Of a stretch of DNA of 64,000 nucleotides, positions 60,036 through 64,000 are shown one piece after another. The DNA is taken from NCBI RefSeq assembly GCF_000972865.1, contig NZ_CP011144.1:2666001-2730000 (forward strand), given 5' to 3'. A program made the position numbers and the translations under genes. This stretch comes from Pseudoxanthomonas suwonensis. Its GTDB lineage: Bacteria > Pseudomonadota > Gammaproteobacteria > Xanthomonadales > Xanthomonadaceae. The notes below the pieces were generated by a model. That model saw nothing but the letters and a program-made list of their open reading frames with translations, did no database searches and had not been told where the DNA came from. Within the stretch, counting starts at the first letter, position 1. Each line of letters opens with the position of its first letter.

Positions 60036-60886
60036 GCGCGGTAGGCGGCGGCGACGGCATCGCCGCGGTGGTGGTCAGCTACCGCAGCGCGTCCACCCTG
60101 GACGAGTGCCTGGTGCGCCTGCGCGCGGCGCGCGACGTGGTCCAGATCCGGGTGGTCGACAACGGCTCGGACGACGGCACGCTGGAGATCCTGCAGCGCC
60201 ATGCGCTGGACGATCCGCGCATGCGCTTCATCGCCAATCCGGACAACCCGGGGTTCGCCGTGGCCTGCAACCAGGGCGCGGCCGACTGCGATGCGCCGTG
60301 GCTGGCCTTCGTCAACCCGGACCTGCATGTCCGTCCCGATTCGCTGGCGCGCCTGCGCGGTCACGCGCAGGCGCTGGGCGGCGAACCGCTGCTCGGCGCC
60401 GACCTGCACGGCGAAGACGGCGTGCGCGACGGCGCCGCGCGCCGGCGCGACCCGGACTTCGCGGCGATGCTGCGCGCGCCGTCGGCGGCTGCGCACCTGG
60501 ACGTGCCGATGGACACGGAGCGCGCGGTGCAACCGGTGGATGCGGTGTCCGGCGCGCTGATGCTGATGCCGCGCGCGCTGTTCGTGCGCATCGGCGGCTT
60601 CGACGAGGGCTACCGCCTGCATGCCGAGGACCTAGACCTGTGCCGCCGCGCGCGCCAGGCCGGCGCCGTGGTGGCGGCGGCCAACGACGTGGCGGTGCTG
60701 CACGTGCGCGGCGTCTCCAGCCGCTCGCGGCCGGTGTTCGTGGAGTGGCACAAGCACCGCGGCCTGTGGCGCTATTTCCGCCGCTTCGAGGCATCCAGGC
60801 GCGGACCGGCCACGCGTGCGGTGGTGTTCGCCGCGATCTGGACGCATTTCCTCGCCCGCCTGCCGCGCATGCTGCTGGCGCGCTGA
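60032..60886 (+). CDS. Family 2 glycosyltransferase (rhamnosyltransferase-like)
   Basis: 284 residues. GT2 core: GIAAVVVSYRSASTLDECLVRLRAARDVVQIRVVDNGSDDGTLEIL, NPGFAVACNQGAADCDAPWLAFVNPDLHVRPDSL (the DLH replaces DxD, as in rhamnosyl/WcaA-type GT2), VDAVSGALMLMPRALFVRIGGFDEGYRLHAEDLDLCRRARQAG. The C-terminal tail HKHRGLWRYFRRFE is basic and amphipathic, as in membrane-bound GT2s. Co-transcribed with the preceding gene. Probably acts in surface glycan synthesis; the target is unknown. Confidence 0.87.
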   Translation: MSAVGGGDGIAAVVVSYRSASTLDECLVRLRAARDVVQIRVVDNGSDDGTLEILQRHALDDPRMRFIANPDNPGFAVACNQGAADCDAPWLAFVNPDLHVRPDSLARLRGHAQALGGEPLLGADLHGEDGVRDGAARRRDPDFAAMLRAPSAAAHLDVPMDTERAVQPVDAVSGALMLMPRALFVRIGGFDEGYRLHAEDLDLCRRARQAGAVVAAANDVAVLHVRGVSSRSRPVFVEWHKHRGLWRYFRRFEASRRGPATRAVVFAAIWTHFLARLPRMLLAR

Positions 60887-61186
60887 TCCGGCAACGGAGG
60901 CGACTGGCGACCGTCCGGACCCTGGTGGCCACGACCGTGCAGTTCAGGATGATGCAGGCGGCGTCGCACCGGCACGCTGGGGTGCGGGTCGAGTACCTGT
61001 TCCGCTGCCGCCCGCCCGGCATGGACCCGCAGCGTACCTGGACGGAACGCGCATCTGGCCTGCCAGTGGCAGGTGTTGGAAGTGCCTGCCCGCAGGCATG
61101 GGCCGGCGGTCGGTGACCGCGGGTATGCTGGACCCACGCGTTCCCCGCATCGACGGCGGGCGGCGCAACACGACAGGGAGCGAGCG
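60887..61186. other. Gene-free gap before the FMN reductase
   Basis: 300 bases in which I see no gene, repeat or strong hairpin. A TATGCT at 61124-61129 is a possible -10 for the reductase gene. Confidence 0.5.
61124..61129 (+). promoter_or_regulatory. Candidate -10 box of the FMN reductase gene
   Basis: TATGCT, 57 bases before the start codon; no matching -35 is clear. Confidence 0.3.
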
Positions 61187-61738
61187 ATGGCGCGGATACT
61201 CGGCATCTCCGGCAGCCTGCGCGCCGGTTCGTTCAATACGGCGCTGCTGCGTGCCGCGCGGGGGCTCGCCGTGCCGGGCGTGGAACTGGAACTGGCCACC
61301 CTGCACGGCATCCCGCTGTACGACGGCGACTTGGAGCAGGGCGAGGGCATCCCGCCTGCGGTGCTCGCGTTGAAGGCCCGTGTGCTGGCCAGCGACGGCC
61401 TGCTGCTGGCCACGCCGGAATACAACAACGGCATCCCCGGGGTGTTCAAGAACGCGATCGACTGGCTGTCGCGGCCGGCGGCGGAGATCCCGCAGGTGTT
61501 CGGCGGCCGGCCGGTCGCGCTCGTCGGTGCCTCGCCGGGCGGCTTCGGCACGATCCTGGCGCAGGACGCCTGGCTGGCGGTGCTGCGCACGCTCGGGATG
61601 CGCTTCTGGTCCGGCGGCCGGCTGCTGGTTTCGCGCGCCGGACAGGCCTTCGATGCGCAGGGCAACCTGGGCGACGAGCGGGTACGCCAGCAACTGGCGC
61701 AGTTCCTGGCCGGCTATCGGGATTTCATCGCCAGGTAA
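61187..61738 (+). CDS. NAD(P)H-dependent FMN reductase
   Basis: 183 residues, flavodoxin-like fold of the ArsH/SsuE/YieF group. FMN-phosphate loop GISGSLRAGSFNTALLRAA (5-23), the LLLATPEYNNGIPGVFKNAIDWLSRP motif (about 72-97) typical of chromate/quinone reductases of the ChrR/YieF type, and VALVGASPGGFGTILAQ. Cytoplasmic; reduces quinones, FMN or similar electron acceptors. It stands alone, 449 bases before the TonB receptor promoter region. Confidence 0.9.
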   Translation: MARILGISGSLRAGSFNTALLRAARGLAVPGVELELATLHGIPLYDGDLEQGEGIPPAVLALKARVLASDGLLLATPEYNNGIPGVFKNAIDWLSRPAAEIPQVFGGRPVALVGASPGGFGTILAQDAWLAVLRTLGMRFWSGGRLLVSRAGQAFDAQGNLGDERVRQQLAQFLAGYRDFIAR

Positions 61739-61960
61739 ACCGGTGGCATCGCGATCGCGGCCGGACTCGGGAAAAGCTCCCCGCTCGGCCGCGCTTGACC
61801 CCACCGGCAGGGCAAATCGCGCTGCCGGACCCGCGTCCCGTGGCGTCCATGGGTACAAACGCCCCCGTGTGGCATTCCGTTTCCGAATGTGAATCCGCTT
61901 AAGGATTCCGTCCTGCCGTAATTGTTACGCAGGCAACGGAATCTCTGTTGCAGTGCACTG

Positions 61961-61974
61961 TGACAGCGCTTCCC
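61961..61974 (+). promoter_or_regulatory. Half-conserved LacI-type operator
   Basis: TGACAGCGCTTCCC, with the AGCGCT core shared with the site 44 bases downstream; the right half is degenerate. Confidence 0.4.
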
Positions 61975-62004
61975 CCGCGTGCTATCTCTTCGCCCACTCC
62001 AGAA

Positions 62005-62018
62005 TGTTAGCGCTATCA
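62005..62018 (+). promoter_or_regulatory. LacI/GalR-family operator-like site
   Basis: TGTTAGCGCTATCA is a near-palindrome around AGCGCT, one base off perfect symmetry. It differs at two positions from the xyl-box TGGTAGCGCTAACA described upstream of xylan-uptake TonB receptors in Xanthomonas. Confidence 0.6.
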
Positions 62019-62251
62019 ATGTGTGCGGCCTGCCCGGATGGCAGCCGCTGCGATGCGAACAGGCGAAAGCCCGTTTCACGTCGTTGCTACAGGGCTTCCG
62101 ATTCGATTTTTCTGCCGGCGACCATCGTAGTAACCGGCATAGCAGGGACGGACGCAGTTCTGTCCGGTTGTACAGGTCGTCGACTGCGGCCTGCAAAAGC
62201 CCCGGCCAGGGGATACATCCACAAATCGAAGCATGAGGGGAGGGTAGGCAG

Positions 62252-64000
62252 ATGAGTAGTCGCAGGTCGCGGTGTCCCGCGCTGTCAGGCAAGGGCAAGC
62301 GTTTCAGCTTCAAGTCGAAGGCGATGTTCACCATCGTCGGTGGCGTCATCATCATCAATCCCGCGTTCGCACAGGATCCGCAGCAGGACGATCCGACCAC
62401 GCTGGACACGGTCGTGGTCACCGGCATGCGCAGCAGCCTCGACCAGGCGATGAATATCAAGCGCGATACGGCGGGCATCGTCGACGCGATCAGTGCCGAG
62501 GACATCGGCAAGTTCCCCGACACCAACCTGGCCGAGGCGTTGCAGCGCATCACCGGTATCTCGATCGAACGCCGCGACGGCGAAGGCGCGCAGGTCACCG
62601 CGCGCGGCTTCAGTTCCACCTTCAACCTGGTCACGCTCAACGGCCGCCAGATCCCGGGTGCCGACGGCTTCGGCAGTGGTGGCCTTGAAATCGGCGGCGT
62701 CGGCTCGGGTACCCGCGGCTTCAACTTCGCGCAGCTGGCTTCCGAGGCGATCAGCGGCGTCACCGTGTTCAAGACCGGTCGCGCCAGCGCGCCCAGCGGC
62801 GGCATCGGCGCCACCATCGACATCCTCACCGCCCGTCCGTTCAACCACGCCGGCGGCGAGATCGTGGCCAGTGCCGGCGCCAAGGCCGTTTCCGACCATT
62901 CGCAGACGCTGGGCAACGACACCACGCCCGAGGTCTCAGGCATCTTCAGCTACGCCAACCCGGACAAGACCTGGGGCGTCGGCGTCAACGCCAGCTACCA
63001 GAAGCGCCACGGTGGTTCGGTGCAGGCCACGGAGAACACCTGGAACGTCGCCCGCTGGTCCGGCACCGATTCGCGCCTGCGCCCGGGTGCCGTGGTCGAG
63101 AACGCGCCGGCTATCGGCCAGCTCTACTCCATGCCCAACGACCTGCGCTACGCGTTCTCGGACTTCACGCGCGAGCGCGTCAACGGCCAGGCGGTGCTGC
63201 AGTTCGCCCCGTCCGACGCCTTCACCTTCACCCTGGACTACACCTACTCGACCAACGAGATCGCCCAGGACCGCGGCGAGCAGACCATGTGGCTGCAGAA
63301 CAGCCTCAGCCACGTGACCTTCGACGGCAACACCCAGGTCGCCACGCCGGTCTACATCCGCGACATCGCCGGCGGCGGCAAGGACTTCGGCTTCGAGCAG
63401 CAGCGCGACGAGCAGAAGTACAAGCTGGGTTCGCTGGGCCTGAACGCGCGCTGGGACGTCAACGACCGCTTCGCGCTGACCTTCGACGCGCACAACACCA
63501 AGGTCGACAGCCGGCCGAACGACCCGATCACCGGCGGCAGTTCCACCGCCTTCAGCTTCGCCGGCCTGGCCCCGAACCGCACGGTCAACAACTGGACGCA
63601 GGAATACTGGTTCAACAGTGGCCTGCCGATCATGAAGAACACGCTGTTCCCGACCACCGCCGACGCCCTGGCCAATACCAACGGCGTGGCCAACCCGGCT
63701 TTCGCCCCTGAGCAGCTGGGTTCGCAGATCCTGCGCATCTGGTCCACGCGCCAGGACAGCGAGGTCAAGCAGGGCAGGATCGACGGCACGCTGGACTTCG
63801 ACAACGGCCGTTTCCTGTTCGGCGTCGATTCGTCGAAGACTTCGATGCGGCGACTGAACGTGGACGGCCACGCCCACCTGATGACCCTGGGCAACTGGGG
63901 TGCGGGCGATGCCGGCCAGGTTCCGGGCATGACCGATCTGCTGAGCCGGTTCAGCATCGTCGACCTGTTCAAGGACTACAACACGACGGACGCGCCGCGC
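62252..64000 (+). CDS. TonB-dependent receptor of the Xanthomonas/Caulobacter type, 3' end missing
   Basis: 583 codons are present, with no stop before the window end; relatives are 850-1,000 residues. An N-terminal signal region (about 20-40, AMFTIVGGVIIINPAFAQ) leads to the plug (about 50-190: TLDTVVVTGMRSSLDQAMNIKRDTAGIVDAISAEDIGKFPDTNLAEALQRITGISIERRDGEGAQVTARGFSSTFNLVTLNGRQIP), then the start of the beta-barrel. The TonB box is DTVVVTG. The FPDTNLAEALQRI pattern is the TonB-Xanth-Caul group, often importing glycans. Two LacI-type sites upstream support a carbohydrate substrate; none is identified. Confidence 0.93.
   Translation, partial: MSSRRSRCPALSGKGKRFSFKSKAMFTIVGGVIIINPAFAQDPQQDDPTTLDTVVVTGMRSSLDQAMNIKRDTAGIVDAISAEDIGKFPDTNLAEALQRITGISIERRDGEGAQVTARGFSSTFNLVTLNGRQIPGADGFGSGGLEIGGVGSGTRGFNFAQLASEAISGVTVFKTGRASAPSGGIGATIDILTARPFNHAGGEIVASAGAKAVSDHSQTLGNDTTPEVSGIFSYANPDKTWGVGVNASYQKRHGGSVQATENTWNVARWSGTDSRLRPGAVVENAPAIGQLYSMPNDLRYAFSDFTRERVNGQAVLQFAPSDAFTFTLDYTYSTNEIAQDRGEQTMWLQNSLSHVTFDGNTQVATPVYIRDIAGGGKDFGFEQQRDEQKYKLGSLGLNARWDVNDRFALTFDAHNTKVDSRPNDPITGGSSTAFSFAGLAPNRTVNNWTQEYWFNSGLPIMKNTLFPTTADALANTNGVANPAFAPEQLGSQILRIWSTRQDSEVKQGRIDGTLDFDNGRFLFGVDSSKTSMRRLNVDGHAHLMTLGNWGAGDAGQVPGMTDLLSRFSIVDLFKDYNTTDAPR

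Larger units (their letters stand above)
61739..62251. other. Regulatory gap before the TonB-dependent receptor
   Basis: 513 bases with no convincing gene. It carries two LacI-type operator-like sites (61961-61974 and 62005-62018) and, just before the receptor, a purine-rich ribosome binding site (GAGGGGAGGG at about 62235-62244). Confidence 0.6.

Overview
The window is one continuous stretch of a high-GC Gram-negative chromosome. It looks like the family Xanthomonadaceae (Lysobacteraceae), such as Lysobacter, Luteimonas, Pseudoxanthomonas or Stenotrophomonas; the genus cannot be fixed by reading. Supporting signs are the O-antigen cluster between metB and the etf genes (the lps position described in Xanthomonas), a TonB receptor of the Xanthomonas/Caulobacter type, pilU, a proteobacterial H-NS-like protein, and many GTAG-headed palindromic repeats between genes. 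I saw no rRNA, tRNA, CRISPR array, prophage or complete insertion sequence.

Layout. 1-5.4 kb: end of maiA, pilU (minus), a pair of small envelope genes, a possible small RNA, a ydcH-like gene and cystathionine beta-synthase. 5.6-24.1 kb: metB, then the O-antigen locus. This holds an ABC exporter (Wzm/Wzt, with a carbohydrate-binding Wzt tail), a 1,084-residue pyruvyltransferase/coiled-coil/glycosyltransferase fusion, glycosyltransferases, a UDP-GlcNAc 2-epimerase, a putative lipid-linked sugar flippase with its GT2 and GT-C partners, two opposite-strand methyltransferases, and gmd-fcl for GDP-L-fucose. 24.2-32.1 kb: etfBA, the xanA/xanB-type genes feeding GDP-mannose to gmd, a two-subunit CoA-transferase, and ETF-ubiquinone oxidoreductase, which takes electrons from EtfAB.

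32.4-40.6 kb: an AlkB-like oxygenase, an Mla-type lipid transport operon (permease with fused STAS domain, ATPase, MlaD, lipoprotein), a ThrE-like exporter, an H-NS-like protein and proS. 40.9-54 kb: small DUF4124-type genes, pssA, rimI, valS, holC, pepA, lptF-lptG, an RDD membrane protein, xerD and a DsbC-like protein. 54.3-64 kb: purL, a 1-kb gene-free stretch of repeats, two glycosyltransferase-like genes, an FMN reductase and a cut-off TonB-dependent receptor preceded by two LacI-type operator-like sites.

The most interesting part is the O-antigen locus. An exporter with a Wzt glycan-binding tail sits beside a protein that joins a possible capping enzyme to a very regular coiled coil. This recalls the WbdD chain-terminator/ruler design, but with pyruvyl transfer in place of methyl or phosphate transfer. 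Outside it, the main features are a family of doublet palindromes (REPIN-like) built from interchangeable half-sites that supply stop codons to several genes, and several long perfect inverted repeats at gene ends or starts.
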